From Rhea pennata (lineage: Eukaryota; Chordata; Aves; Rheiformes; Rheidae): a stretch of DNA of 64,000 nt. The notes under the pieces were generated by a model, which saw only the letters and a list, made by a program, of their open reading frames with translations, was not told the DNA's origin and searched no databases. This document shows positions 33,053-46,800 of the stretch, piece by piece. How positions within the stretch are numbered: position 1 is the first letter of the stretch; each line of letters begins with the position of its first letter. The position numbers and the translations under genes are program-made. The stretch spans positions 1,372,501-1,436,500 of the forward strand of contig NC_084671.1 in assembly GCF_028389875.1 (NCBI RefSeq), given 5' to 3'.

Positions 33053-33300
33053 GGCCGCCGCCGCGCCGCGGGTTCGAGGCCGCGCCCGCCGCAGCGCCGC
33101 CGCCGCGGGACGCGGGGCGCCCTGCCCCGCCGCGGGGCTCTTCTCCGAGCAAATTCAGGTGTTCTGGACGATGCCCTCTCCCAACGGCAGCTGCGTCAGC
33201 TGTGACAGCCTCGAGGCTCTCGGCAAGACGCAGACGACAGTGCTTTGTATCTGTACCAGCCTGACAGTACCAACTTCTAAGGCGACAGCGCTCTCTGAAA

Positions 33301-36300
33301 CGTAGCTGGGAGTGAAGCGTATGATATAATATTCAATATAATACGTAGTGTAAGTTCAGCCTAAAGGAAAAACTCTTTTTGCAATTACAGATCTGATCTA
33401 GTATTACATACTTTCTGTGTACCAGAACTGTTTTTTTACTATTCTTTCATTATATATATATATAACATATACATATTTAAGTAACTGCCAATTCAGGGTA
33501 TGCTGTGTTGACTGCTGCTTTGTGGTACACTTTGTCCAAGTTCTCTGAAGTATTAAATTAAGCCTTTTAATTTAGACAGAATTACTAGCAGAATTATTAG
33601 TCTTCAATAGTAATTAATGTTATTTTTGTCCCCTTGAATACCATTGTGATAGTATAAATGGTTCTTCAGTCTCATTTCTTTATATCATTTTCTTTTTGCC
33701 TTTTCTTCTTTGCTGTCACCCCATCACAATTCATATTCATTTAAAAATTATTAGCATTCAGATCTCTGAAATACAATGTCATGTACAGATTTTCCAACTT
33801 CTTTCAGGTTAAGCGCTGCTTCTTTCAGAGAAAATGAAATTATTTTAAGAAATTATTTTCTCTAAATCTCAAACCTGCAATTTACCTGAAAGGTAATTAC
33901 CTGCAGCAATTTACTGTGTAAAATAGCAAGAACTAGTTGCCTACATATTGTTTATTCCCTTTCATTGGAAAAAATGCTTTATGCTTCCAAGCAGCCACTT
34001 ACCTTGCTGCTCTGCTTAGCCTTTTCCATGCTCTGTTTTTTCTAAGCCACTGTGCTTACTTTCAGTGTTGTCTTTTACTTGTGTTGTTTCTCTGCACAAT
34101 TTTGGAAATCTTTCTTTTTTTTCCTAACAAGTTCCACAGAGCAAATCAACAACGGAGTTTGGCATCTCGGCTGACTGCAAAGGGAAATCAACCTTGAGCT
34201 AGACAATAATGCAGAATAGGTACGGTGGACGTAGGCTGTAAAAGACCTTCAGTGAAAACTAGCAGCTAAGAAGGGGAAGCCAGAGCAGGACTCATATGAA
34301 GGAAACAGGCTGCACAGACTGATGAGTCTATATTGCTTTTAGGACCAGATTTGCAATGTACTACACTGTATCGTATAGATAATGCCAGCATACCTACAGC
34401 TAATGTGTATATCTATAAAATGGCATAGTATCACACATGGAGTCATGCTAAAGTCTCAACACAAGGAGAGTTTGTACAGGAAACATCACATGGTCTGTTT
34501 TAGTTATACTGCATTTCATGTTCAAAGGAATGCAAGAGGGACTGCGATTTTGATGTGAATGAGAACAGGCAAGTCAGGAACAGAGCACCAGGTCTACGAG
34601 CCATCATCACGGAGAGAGTGGCTGAACTTTGTGGTTTTGGGTGAGGTTACCCAGATACCTGATAAAGGGGGACAAGGAGGGGACCAAGAATACAGAAGAC
34701 TGGAGGGTACTGAGGCAATCATCTGACAGACAAATTAAAGAAATGAGGATGAGAGAGAAATGAGAAATAGAGAAGGAAATATACTTCTTCCTCACTTCCC
34801 CCTTCACATCCTGCTTCTGTGGCTTAACATGGACTAGAGAGCATACTCCATTATTTCTTACACTTACTAACATAAACTAACAGTAATTTCACAATATTCT
34901 TGAGAAGTCCCACAATGGCAACCAGTTAGAGAGTAAAGAAGAGCCAAAGAAAAATAACTCTTAGAAATCTAAGAACGAATGTTAAAATAAAAGATCTCCC
35001 CCCTGAAATATGTCACCAGAAGATCTCTGTAAGCTAAACCAGGGAGAACGGCACAAATCCTTCTGATACAGTGGGATAGGAGAGATGGAAAAACACATCC
35101 TGCTGCTCAAGTATGAGTTCTCACATCAATGGCATGACATTATCCACACACAAGTGAATTTCTGAGCTGAGTTTAGCCTGCTGGTGAATATAAATTGGGG
35201 CAATTAGTATCTCTAGTTCTGTAGTTTCAGAACAGAACAGGAGACATGTCTGATGCTAGGCTGAAAGTAGTGAAGAGCTAGACTGAAAAGGCCCCAGCTG
35301 AACATTCGAAACACTTACCGCCAAACAGGGACTAACGTGTGTATCCCTTCAGCAATGTGTGTGGCTCCCTCACTCAGCTGCTGCCTAGACACACAGCTGC
35401 ATCTTGTGCTAACTTCTGCACACCTCAGTAAGCTCTCAGAAAGCTCGTTTTGTTTGCTGCACCTATTCAACATTCAAGAAAAATGTGCTTGGGTAACATT
35501 GAATTTAGGAAAGACAGGATCTTGACTTTGAAGTAAAAACTCACAGAAACCCCTGGTTTTACTAGGAAAAATATGTAAATGTAATTTCAGAAGGTAAACA
35601 AAATAAGCTCTTTGACATGCAGCTATTCACCTAGTTTATACAGACATTGTTAGGTAAGTTTTTCTCAGGCATTGGTACCCAAAACTCCTGCAATGATAAA
35701 CCTATAAAGGAGGCTGCAATAGATGACCACATTCACTTGTACCTTGGGAGCTACAGACAACCCTTAAAAATCTGAAGAACAAGTAATTTCTCTAGTCTCA
35801 TTTTCTTGTTCATAATATAAAAAGCAGACTGCAGACACTATCATAAAGAGCCACAGAACCACATAATGGCCCTACAGAGAGGACAAACCTGATGCTAGGA
35901 CATACACCACGCTAGTTTTTAGTTATTCGTTCATTAATACCACCAACACTTTCTCTTCACAATTCTGAATTCATTATGTGGGATGAGAGTGAGGTTACAA
36001 GGATTCACTTTGTTTCAGAATGGATGCACTGCTAAGAGATTAGAACACCCAAGGAACAGAATCCAACTGCATTGTAACCAAAACACAAAATAAGTACTTC
36101 AAGAGGCCACTACAAATAATTTATAAGCCAACTGAGAGGAGAGGATCGTAATTAACAGATTTCATCACCACTTTATAGGGAAATCACTGAGGTAACTTCA
36201 ACAGATTTATTCTGTTTGATCCAGTATCTCAACATGATACTGCATTTGGATGCTCAGGAAGTGTATATGCTTGAAGATTTAAGTGTGCAAGGAAAGCTTC

Positions 36301-39300
36301 CACCTGCATGGAAATAAAACTTTAAAAATGCAGGTATTTGCAGTAGATTTGTAGCTTTAGATGCTGAAAATACAGTAAATGGGCATCTACTAATGTAAAG
36401 ATCTTTTTTTCTAATATGCATGGTAATGTATTTCTTGAAATAATCTCAGTGTTTTGAAAATTACTGGTCCTTTTCAACTTTTAACCACTGTTCACATTCA
36501 TTTTCATCCACTTCAGTAGCCCGTTTGCGTCATGTTAAGTAATGGATCTGTACACAATGGTTTATTTATGTAGCAGCAGGTTCTCCAAAAGGACAAAAGA
36601 CAGTGTCTTCCTTCCAGGATTCTGAGGTGAGATTTTTAGTGAAGTCAAATTTCTAATGAAGAAATATGGAACTACTGACAGGTAAACACTGAGAATGATA
36701 TGACACAACGGAAGAGGATCCAGTGTTAAAGACTCTCAACCCCATGAGTGAATCTTACTATTGCAAAGTAACAGTACTGCGGTCAAGAGGCCTTCCTCTG
36801 TGAGTAAAGATGATTTGTGTAAGGACACAAGTATCTTATTAGATTGTTTGATAAAACACAGAGGAATATACAACATACAGGAACATATATATGTGGGAAT
36901 TGTAATGCATACCGTAGCTGTAAAGTCTAGAAAAGCAGAGTTTATTCTGCCCTCAGACAACTATCTAAATCTATAAAATACATTATGACAGAGAAACATA
37001 ATACTTGAACACTGATTTTTTAAATCATTATAGTGATACATACCAGGAAGTGAAATCATGTTCCAGAATCTATGCATCAACCCCAAATCTATAAAGGTAA
37101 AATAATGTACAAGTAACACTGAATTATTATTTTATATGAAATCACTGCATTTTAAAAATAATATGATGTTTTAAGAAGTGTTTTCTATTAAGATTATTAT
37201 AGGAAGATTATATTTCATTACCTAGCTATATTTATTATTTCAAGAAGCACAATCTTTCGATGCATTTGTGACTCTTGTGCCTGGCCCTGCTTATAGCAGA
37301 TTTTTCTTTTAACTTTGTTAACATAACATTATTCTCAGTATACATGAGTGCCACTGACAGGAAACTTTGACCCACTGGGTATACTATTTACCAAAGATCA
37401 TCTCAAAAATTATTTCCCAGTTTCTTATTTTGTATCCTTTGCATTATTCATAGTCCAAGTCCTAACAGGAGGGGAAGATTCATTACAAATTCAGGTCATA
37501 TTTTCAAAAGGATATTTTTTCATTCAGTCCCTGTGGTGCCTGAACAGAGAGGAGCTCTCTTTTGAGTCACCTTCAAATGGTCACTGAAAACCACTTTGCT
37601 CTCAAATATCCAGCTGTCACTGAAATACATAAAAAGGTCAGAGAGGAGAAAAACAACAGAAGAGGAAGAAAAATGTTTTCCTGACAAACTTTTATAAAAG
37701 AATTGTTTTTTAAGAAAGTCCAATTTCCAAAAATGATAAATGAGGACACCTTAATAGTGTATATAAAACATCTGGTGCTTTGTGCAAGGAACTGGTATCT
37801 ACTGAATAATTACAACTTGGGTTTTCAGACACTTTAAAATGTTTAATTATGTGAGTCATTTTAGAGCAAACCATAAAATAATCAGACATTTGTACATTAG
37901 CAGATTTACAGATTCATTAAAGAAAATGTAGTTTTTATTACAGCAGTAGGACAATATTCTGCGGTTACGTCAAGCTCAGGTCACATCTTTGAAAAATGTT
38001 AATGCCTCCAAATTTTAACCCTTTCTAAACATACCTATCTGCAATTAACACATCAGCATTTAATCTGCTTGTCAGCATAGTCCACATCACTTCTCAGGAA
38101 AAAAAAGAAACACCTGACAAAACTTTAAAGCCATGATGCTGTGATGAAGTGCATCTGTTGCTATAAATCAACTTTTTGAGTTCCTTCTATAGAAGGCAAA
38201 GAAAAGCAGTATCTTCAGAGACAGCACAATGCCTCTCTGTTTTGTACATCTAGATAAAGACATATTCTACAGACTTGGCATGGATCACTCAGTCCTTCTA
38301 TTGTAGTTTCCTGTTAAACCTGAAATATAACATAGTGGTACTAGGAGTCTTGAGGGAATCTTAAAAGTACCCTTGTTTTCAGCTTGGAAAGATAGCATGT
38401 GAAAAGCGTGAGTTGCAGAGTGATCCATCTTTACCACTGCAACCTGCAGCCTTTGACCCTGATTCTCTTCTCATCTCCATCTCTGTCACCGTACCGCCAG
38501 TGATTCAGTGACAACATGCCCAATACAGGCCGCTGAAGTGAGAAGGCAAGGTGGCAGTTTGTTGTCATGCCTTCACACTGAATGTCAACTGTGGAGACAC
38601 AGTAGTTAGCCCCTTTGCTTTGTCTGTTTATAATCCACACAGGATCCTGAATGTGGTCTGGGTTTTTTTCCCTTGCCTGTTTCTATTGAGTGGAAAACAG
38701 GATGACTGCAGGCATACAAATGATTATGTCATCACATATATCACTGAAAATTAAATCTATTCATTAGAGAGTAGTGTGACTTTTAGTCAAACAGCTGAAA
38801 GTCTTGGGAGTCTATTTTCCTCCATTTAACTGAAATGAAAGATAAAACCTCAGAAAAGGAGCTCTCAGTCAAAACACATGAGCATTTCAAATGTTTGCAA
38901 CATACTTCATGTAAATTTTGCAGACTCTATAGACTGTTTTGGCCACTTCTTATCTGAATTTGACACAAAAAAGGCATTCACTAGTTACACCAGACTCCTC
39001 CTGAGGGTGATCCAGGGCAGGAACCTATCTGCCTCGCTCTCTGGAGGTTGATATGTAAGTTAGATCTCTAAGCTTGACCACTGTAAGGAGCTCCTTCTCC
39101 CAGCTCCAAAAGTCACAGATCAGCTCTAACCCCAGACTCTTGACTATCTTAGCTCTAAAGTATGAGAGTCTGTCCAAAGAACGATGACAGGTTTGTTGAC
39201 AGAAAAAATGCTAGTGTCCTTGCTGTGAGCCACCGGGACTTCTACAGCAATCTGCAAGCTAGGCCCATTCCACGGTTGTGCTGTGAAAGTACTAGTTTCA

Positions 39301-39949
39301 AATGGGCCTTGAAGATGAAGACCACATTGCAAATCACTATTCCTTGCTTAGGGATGCCTCTTGTCTGAAAATATTTAAACATGAAAAATTAATCAAATTA
39401 ATTTTGATGTTCTAGCTCTTCAGACATTTCAGATGTTATCTTTATTTGGATTGAGTGCAAATATTCTATAAGGCTTGGAAACCTCTTAACTTGGTAAGAT
39501 ACCGTGGAGGCAAAAAGCGTACTCTACTTAGAGTCACCGGCATAAAATTAACCAACATTTTACACACTTGACTAAAGAAATGTCAAGCCATGAGAACACT
39601 GTTAAGTTTCATGATGACGTATTTACAGAACATGCATGCTTACATTTCAGCCATCTGTATTTGAAGATATTAACAGTGGCCAGTTACATAGGTATTACAT
39701 ATGAATCACATACAGAACAGTAGAAACCTCAATCACTTGCCTTTTAATCCTTTGCTTAGTCAAGTAAGTGAGTCAGTCTTATGCTTTTGCTACATTTTTG
39801 CAGATAAATGTTTCAAGTCTTGCACAGCAGTAAGAGAAGAATTGCAAGTTAGTCAAAACTGTTAAAACTTTTCTTGGGTGGAGTTTTTCCCTTATTTTCC
39901 GCAGGTTCCTGTGGACAGGCCACCCAGTGCCAACAAGCAACCAAAGCAG
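33301..39949. other. Intergenic region between DHX36 promoter and GPR149 3' end
   Basis: About 6.6 kb of AT-rich DNA with scattered open frames up to 88 codons, none with recognisable homology or splice context. A short (TA)n occurs near 33453-33464. No LINE fragment, CpG island or RNA gene was recognised. Confidence 0.6.
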
Positions 39950-40231
39950 TTTTCTAAGACTTTATTTAGAATTCTTTTTAGACATGAGTGTTCCTCAAAT
40001 AAATAGATATATAAATAACTTAAAATTCACCATGCAAAGCTGTAAAGCACTTAAGTATTTCTGTTTTCCTATCTACAGGCGGTTAAAAGTTTTGATCTAT
40101 TTAATAGTGGAGCCACACAAAAGTAATTTATCTATTAGGAAAAAACAGTTGTCACTGTATTTTCTAGGACAACTTGAGTCAAGAGGAGCAGTGTCTGTCA
40201 AATCAGTTTAAATGTCTAGATTAAATGTCTT
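39950..40231 (-). other. GPR149: GPR149 3' untranslated region (extent inferred)
   Basis: Minus-strand sequence after the stop. The nearest AATAAA on that strand is at 39961-39966, about 265 nt on, giving a short 3' UTR. Further signals beyond (for example near 37935) would give longer forms. Confidence 0.4.
39961..39966 (-). terminator. GPR149: Candidate polyadenylation signal AATAAA for GPR149
   Basis: TTTATT on the plus strand reads AATAAA on the gene strand, about 265 nt beyond the stop codon. Confidence 0.4.
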
Positions 40232-40804
40232 TTAATTGTTGTTGCCATCTTCTTCACATTTTCTGTATGCTTTATTCAACATCTGTATTTCTTCCTGATA
40301 ACCATCTCTTTCCATATGTTGCTTTTTACTGTTCTGCCGATGAGCTTCGACAGTGTCTGGAATTGATATGTTAATATCACTGTCAGGATTGTTTGATGGT
40401 ATGAAGAGTGAGTAGGAGGCAGATTCCCCTAAATCGCATGAAACAAACCTATTTTCTTTCCGTGAGTACCGCAAGGATGGAGACCTAACCTGTGTGGAGG
40501 ACTGGCTGATATTACTGATGATTGACACAGTATCCAGGGCCTCTTCATTGTCACAAATTTCAAGAACCTCTAAATGAATTTTAACACTTGTGTCAGCAAA
40601 GGTACTAGGAGACTCCTCTGGGTTAGGCTCGTGACCAACACTCTTAGATCGATATACTTCAATTTTCTTTGACGTGGGTGTTATTTTTTGCCCCTCTGTG
40701 CTTACCTCATATGTAGATAAAGAGAGGGTTTTTCCCGTGGGTGCCTGAAGAGATACAGTTCCTTGAAATGCACACAAAGGAATAGCTAAGGCACCACCTG
40801 AGCG
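40232..40804 (-). CDS. GPR149: GPR149 terminal coding exon
   Basis: Acceptor tttctttccag, then 190 codons and a stop. It begins [20 protein letters not shown] and carries [20 protein letters not shown] and [20 protein letters not shown]. This is the most conserved part of the receptor tail. Confidence 0.96.
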   Translation of the reverse strand, partial: RSGGALAIPLCAFQGTVSLQAPTGKTLSLSTYEVSTEGQKITPTSKKIEVYRSKSVGHEPNPEESPSTFADTSVKIHLEVLEICDNEEALDTVSIISNISQSSTQVRSPSLRYSRKENRFVSCDLGESASYSLFIPSNNPDSDINISIPDTVEAHRQNSKKQHMERDGYQEEIQMLNKAYRKCEEDGNNN

Positions 40805-43800
40805 CTGGAAAGAAAAAGAATGACCATTATCTAATGTTAATTTTTGAAGTCAGAATTAATTGTAAACAAGCCAGTTATGCTTGCTTTGTTAGTTGATTCT
40901 ACCACTGTAGGTTTTTCTTTGGAATATTTTAGAAAACTAGTACTTAAATTAACATTATGACATTCTAAAGGGTAAAAGGAAATGTCTTAGAATGAAGATT
41001 GTATGATGAAAAGCGAAGTTCCAAGCAACTGTGACTCAGCTATAGCTTAGGGACACAGACACTTCATTATAATACATCTGCAGTCTTAAAATTTCATTGC
41101 AGCCAGTCTACAACGAGATAGCGGCTATGAGCTGGCCCCTCTGAAAGTGTTTTCACTCTGCTTAATTTATATCAGGATACTGGTCTCCCAAGGCTTCTCA
41201 TATAGTCAGCAAAGGTAGAGAAATCATACCAGAGCACAGCCGAAAAATAGGACCCTAGTCTGACAGCATCTGTCTCCCTCGGGCAGTAATGTCTTAATTA
41301 GTCTTAACTAACTTAGATGCCTAAAGTTAAATGGCTTAGAAACCCAGCTAAACTTTCCAAAATAATTTATCAGATATCATTTGTAGAACTCTTTTGTATC
41401 TTTGTTCATTTTTGTGGTGAAAATTATGCTTGTAAAATGGTATCAATTGGAAATCTAAAACAAGGATTTACATTGCTACTATTCTAATGGTATTCATTCT
41501 CAGTAATGTTCACAAATTTGAAGGTAGGAAAAGGAAATTCAGTTAGAGCTGTGCTGTACTGAAGGTCATGCTCAAACTATGATTTTTTTGTAGCTGCAAA
41601 GAAAGTAATTATTCCAAACGCTATAAATAAATAAAGGCATTACACAAAGAAATTATTGTGAGTGCCTGTGTGGAGAACAGAAGAAATGGTTTGCTACTAC
41701 AAAGATAGTGGTAGCTAATTAGGTAGTAAGTTGTTACATGTTCCCTTCCATAACACTGCCGGGTAGCTCCTGACTCTTTATCTCAAGCTCTAAAGGCTCA
41801 CATTTTTACCTATGGAGGTCATTCATTCAGTGACTTGTGTTGAACAAAACACAAGTGATGGCAGAAGTAGACACACGGAGCAAAAAAACACAGTACTCTG
41901 GTTCTGGAGACTTTTACTGCAGGGCTTATCTATTGCTCCTTCTTCATTAGCTTTGCTACAGTTGGCCTTCGGCTGCTCACTGAGAAGGGCACTTGAGAAC
42001 TGGCTGTTATTCACTAAAAACACCATTGAAAATGAATGGCAGCTTTGCCCAAGACAACCTCCTTGGCAGAGATTGGAAGTGCTGACTCTGGGACGGGCCA
42101 GTTTACAAGGAAGGACTAAACAATTTTAGAGGTAAATGTACAGCAGAAAAGACTACTGAAATTAAGAAAAGCTGCAGAATCCAGCTCTGCACCCACAGAG
42201 ACACTAGAGAGAAGTCTGCACAGAGCACAATGAAAAGTTTCCAAATAGCAAGGTAAACCACCCAGTACAGACTTCCGTGTTGCCACTGCTATGCTGCTTT
42301 CTCAGGACCACTGATGGTCTTTTAAATCTGCCTCAAATATCTCCAGATTACATTACTATGTGATGTGCCAATTTACTCCTATTGTGCTGCAATTCCCTCT
42401 TCTGCTTAGGCGCTGACTTACTTCACCACTGGCTTCTCTGCCTCCTGCTGCTGCTGTCTAGAAGGGCAACTCACCAGGCAAAATGTCCGTGTCCCCCCAC
42501 CCCCCTTTCCCCACAGTTTAGCACAACATAACTTTCTGGAAGATTAGGGAGTAAGAAGCCCTATGATAGCAATCAATGAATGAGGTGAAAAAATTGACAA
42601 AATGTGATATGGATACAGTAACTAAAGGAAGAAAGACAGACAATTTATCAGGATGCATGAACTTGAGGGTATCTGAAGGGTTTAGATAGCACTCACATTT
42701 CTTCCTGCCCAGTGCAAGGAAGGGCTAAGATGGAGGAGGGAGATAACTGTCTAGGAAAGCAGGATATTCTTCTTCATTTTGAGTGTTGTAATTAATCTAC
42801 CTGCAACCGACAGACAAACGGCAGAAACCCCCGGCTTCCAAGAGTCTTGCCCGTGTGTGTTACTGGAGGACACCTTCTGCTGAAGCAGAACCTCCAATAT
42901 CCTCCTCATGAGCTACTGATTTGTCTTCTGCAAACAGTGTGAAAAGAAAGAAACGAAGAACAAGGAAACTGACAGAACGAGTAGGTCTAATCCCATTTTG
43001 GCTAGTTCTGTTTACTATTTCATTTCTAGTAAAACTGAGAAAGTGAGTAGAAACAGAAAGGTTTAGTATATTAATTTGACAAACCAAGTCTTCCCTGTCA
43101 CTTCCTAGTCACTAACTTGGAAGTCAATGACCGATACAACTTTTTGTCAGAAAAATTCAAGTAGAAGTATTGTTCATTTACAGACACCTCCTTCTGTTTC
43201 TACAAGTAAGAGAATCCATTTTTGTCTTTGCATCCATGCATCAGAATGCCATGTACTCATGACTATGAATAGCAACTACATAGTAACTACCGCCCTGTTA
43301 AGCAGCAGCTTTCAAATCACACCTTAAATCCACTGAGTGTAATACCTGAGTAGCAAGGAAAGCGGACTATAGCCTCCAAGTTTTGACAGAGTAAATGTGT
43401 CTGTAACAGATCTATTCACTATCAACACAAAATATTAAAAAGTTAAAAAAAATCAAGCTACTAAAGAAAAATGAGCAGCATTTACATGATGCTATAAAAA
43501 TTACTAAATTATACACTGAGTTTATTAAAAATTAAATCAAATCCAGGAATTACGTGCTGGGGTAGAGAGAAATAAAGCCAGAGCAGAGATCTGAGCCACT
43601 GAGCTAGAAATTCACCGCTAAGTGCTGAGGTGAACAAGCACTAACGGGGCTGGCCCTGAAGTGCCAAAGCCCCAGCAAGACTCCCGTGGTCCCCACGGGA
43701 GTGGAGCCACTGCAGCTGCTGGCCACAGTACCGGAAAGGACTACGTACCTGCACTTCTAAGGGGCCAGCAGTCATCTTAGTTCTCAGTTGTGTGAGTAAG

Positions 43801-46800
43801 ATCTGGCCCCTGAGCTTGACTGCAATACCAAGCACACTGAGCAACAGAAAGTAGGTGCTCTCATGGATTCAGAGCTGTTACCCGTATTTTGCTTGCTTTG
43901 CAAGCTTCGGTCAGGAATTGAATGGCCCAACAGAAAAATGCCATGAATAAAAACAGTTACTCCAAATGAGGGAAGAATGGATTTCTGGCTTTATGTACAG
44001 CCAGGCAAATTTGATCACCAGTGGACTTACTCTCAGCAGGAATTAGTGTAAATGAGAATAGACTGTGACCTTTATCTTGATCTTGATAACCTTATTAAAT
44101 ATTCATTTTTGATTTTTAAGTGGCCATTAACACCCCATTAGCTTGTGATATATTCATGGCAAAAAACAAGAATCTACCTAGCAAGCCAGACCATACTGGT
44201 AGATCCTGTAAAGAAGGATTTTATCTTCCATTCTCATTGTTACTTACAGCTCAGCTCTGTAAGTCTTGTAATGCAATTTCATTCTAAAATAGGAACAGGA
44301 AGCAATTTGAGTAATGCTAAACAGTGGCCTTCGATTCGTCCATTCAGATCCTTGTGTCTCATCCCTGCATTAACTTCAGCATCCACAACTGTAGCAGGGT
44401 TGTGATTCATACTTCGGCCCAGAATGTTTTTTGAAAGTGTACTGCTTCATTGGCCTCTCCACATGCTTTTCCCCCTACTCTTCGTATTCTCATATTTAAA
44501 AGAAACCCTGAAGTTTCTGAAAGAAATACACATATTAACTACTCCCACACTAGCTACGCTACATGTTCTCTTTTAAAAGTATTATTACAAAGATGTTTTT
44601 AAGAAGATACAGAAAGCTCACAGCTACTGGTTCTTGGAATTGTGTTCAGAAAGACAATGTTTTGATATTGTCTTATCATCTGAATGCATGTGGGAATTAT
44701 GCATGAGCATAAAGGTGAAGAGCTTTGTGAAACAAATAAACCTTATTTTTAAAATCAAAGTGCCATTTTGCAGCTTTTGTGTTTCAGGAGTTTAGCAGCA
44801 TATCAGATACACACATACAGTTATCATTATTTCTGAAATAAAATTTAGAAAGCTTTCTAAAACCTTAGTTTTGTGTTTATCAGGATTAGTTACATTGTGA
44901 TTTGTATTATCACACAGATATGGCACACTTTAAGTACATACTGTCTAACTCTTGATGTCTCCCATACCTGCCTGAGATTCTCAGTAACAACACAGGGCAA
45001 GAAAGTCTTGCTATGAGTGATTCTGATCCTATGACTTGTCTTTCTGAGACTCCAGTCATGTCATGCTCAACACCTATGAGGGGTGAAGGAAGGATTAGGC
45101 ACATATCTGTTCAAATGCAGTAAATTTAAAATGAAGCCTGTTCTTTTTCTTTGTATGAAGAATATATTACATGAAATATATTTCACTGATCATCATTTCA
45201 TTTTCATATTGATGAAAATCAGATGAATATATTGCATAAAATATTTATTATGTTTCATTGTACACACACACATATATATTTATCTTATTACGATTCATTG
45301 TTAAATTTCTGATAGGACTGATTGGGGAGGGGAAAGATTGGGACAGACTTATTTCTGTGCCACAGAAAATCTAATGATTTTGATAGTTGAAAAATCAAAA
45401 AAAAAAAAAGCTCAAATGTTCTGTTTAAAAAAAAAAAAAAAAAAAAAGGCAAAATATTTTTTAAGCCAAAATAGGCACTTTTATGTTCAGGCCACCCTTA
45501 AATTTTATCTAGAAGAATATTTGAATTGTCTTATAAAATTTGTAGAACAGCTTTAAGCCTGAGCTGTTCTCCTTAAGAACAGCCTTAGCAACACATATTA
45601 CATATCCCTCTGGAGGTCTGTTTTTTGCAGGCTTGCATCAGAGAAACAGCAAGTTGATAATTTTCAAAGTTGCTTAATATATATCCATGTGCACTTTAGC
45701 ACACATGAATGTTGCAGGATCTCTAACACAGTGACACTAGCCATGAGCTCCCAGCCAACATGAGCTGGTCCTTCCCTTGCCTAGTTTTACTTTCTATGAA
45801 GAGTGTTCTTTGATTTCCATCATGTCGTATTGCAAGGCATTTCCTCTGTACAGTTCTTGTCTGAGGTAGCTGTAGGCTATTCTGTCTGTTAGAATCTAGG
45901 GCATGGTTTTCACTGGAGAACTACATCAATTTTTTAACAAGCAAAGATGAAAAATTACAACGAAGTAAGTCACAAATGTACTCGTTCCTTTATGAGTGCT
46001 CTTGCATTTTGAACAGAGAAATATCTGCATAATTGATACTGCAGATCCTTTCATTATTCACTCATTTCCCAGATTACACGGAGAACAGAAAAAAGTTGTT
46101 ACGGCTATGAGGCAAATCATCATCATAATCCTAGTAGTTTAAGACCAGCCTCTTTAGTGCAATTTTGGCTATCTGAGCAGAATTTGAGCCTGATTCACCA
46201 GCTGAGGGTATTATAATGCAGGGATAATCTCAGCCTGTGCAGAGAACACAACCAAGTCCAAGGTCACCTAGTCAAGGGACCCTGGCAGAGCAGTGTGAAA
46301 GGGTCCACAAAGAGCCACCTGACTTATGGTCTTTAAGTAATCCTAGAGAAGGCATTTTGTAATTTAGAAACTCTGCTGTCTTGCCTGAATACAGAAGAAG
46401 GGTTTTACTCTCATGGCTTTTTTGAGGAGGAAGGAAAGGAAAGGTAACTTTTGTAGGATCTGTCACTGTATTTCTCCTTGCAAACTGGTAGAAACAAAAA
46501 CAAAACACCCTTTTCTATCCTGTTTCCCAAGAAACGGTTATACTTGTGTTAAAGATTAATAAACAGGTACTAAGTAGCCAGTACACTTGAAGGAAATTGT
46601 AATTTCATCACTTGCCAAACAGGGCCTTATTCTGCATGCTGTTAAGTGCCTCCCAAGGACATATGGCATTCTCTCTGCTTCCCCTTAGCATCTGGAGTTG
46701 ATCAGGCAATTTCCAGGGCTGGGCACTTCTGGAGAAATCAGGAATGTAAGACTGTAATCAAATCTGAGTACTGTTTTCGATAGTATTTACATTTGATTAC

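Larger units (their letters stand above)
32600..33250 (-). promoter_or_regulatory. DHX36: DHX36 CpG-island promoter
   Basis: Dense CpG surrounds the start codon and exon 1 and fades by about 33250. There is no TATA box at a sensible place, as expected for a housekeeping-type promoter with dispersed starts. An ETS-like site, a GC box and a CTGCGC tandem lie 55-110 nt upstream of the ATG. Whether transcription also goes rightward is unknown. Confidence 0.8.

Noticed and set aside
32650-33264. 204-codon plus-strand frame over the DHX36 promoter
   Set aside because: Antisense to exon 1 and inside a CpG island; it is a composition shadow of the real exon and promoter.
32947-33300. Bidirectional protein gene on the plus strand from the DHX36 promoter
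   Set aside because: No spliceable coding exon can be recognised in 33.3-40 kb; a non-coding divergent transcript cannot be excluded.
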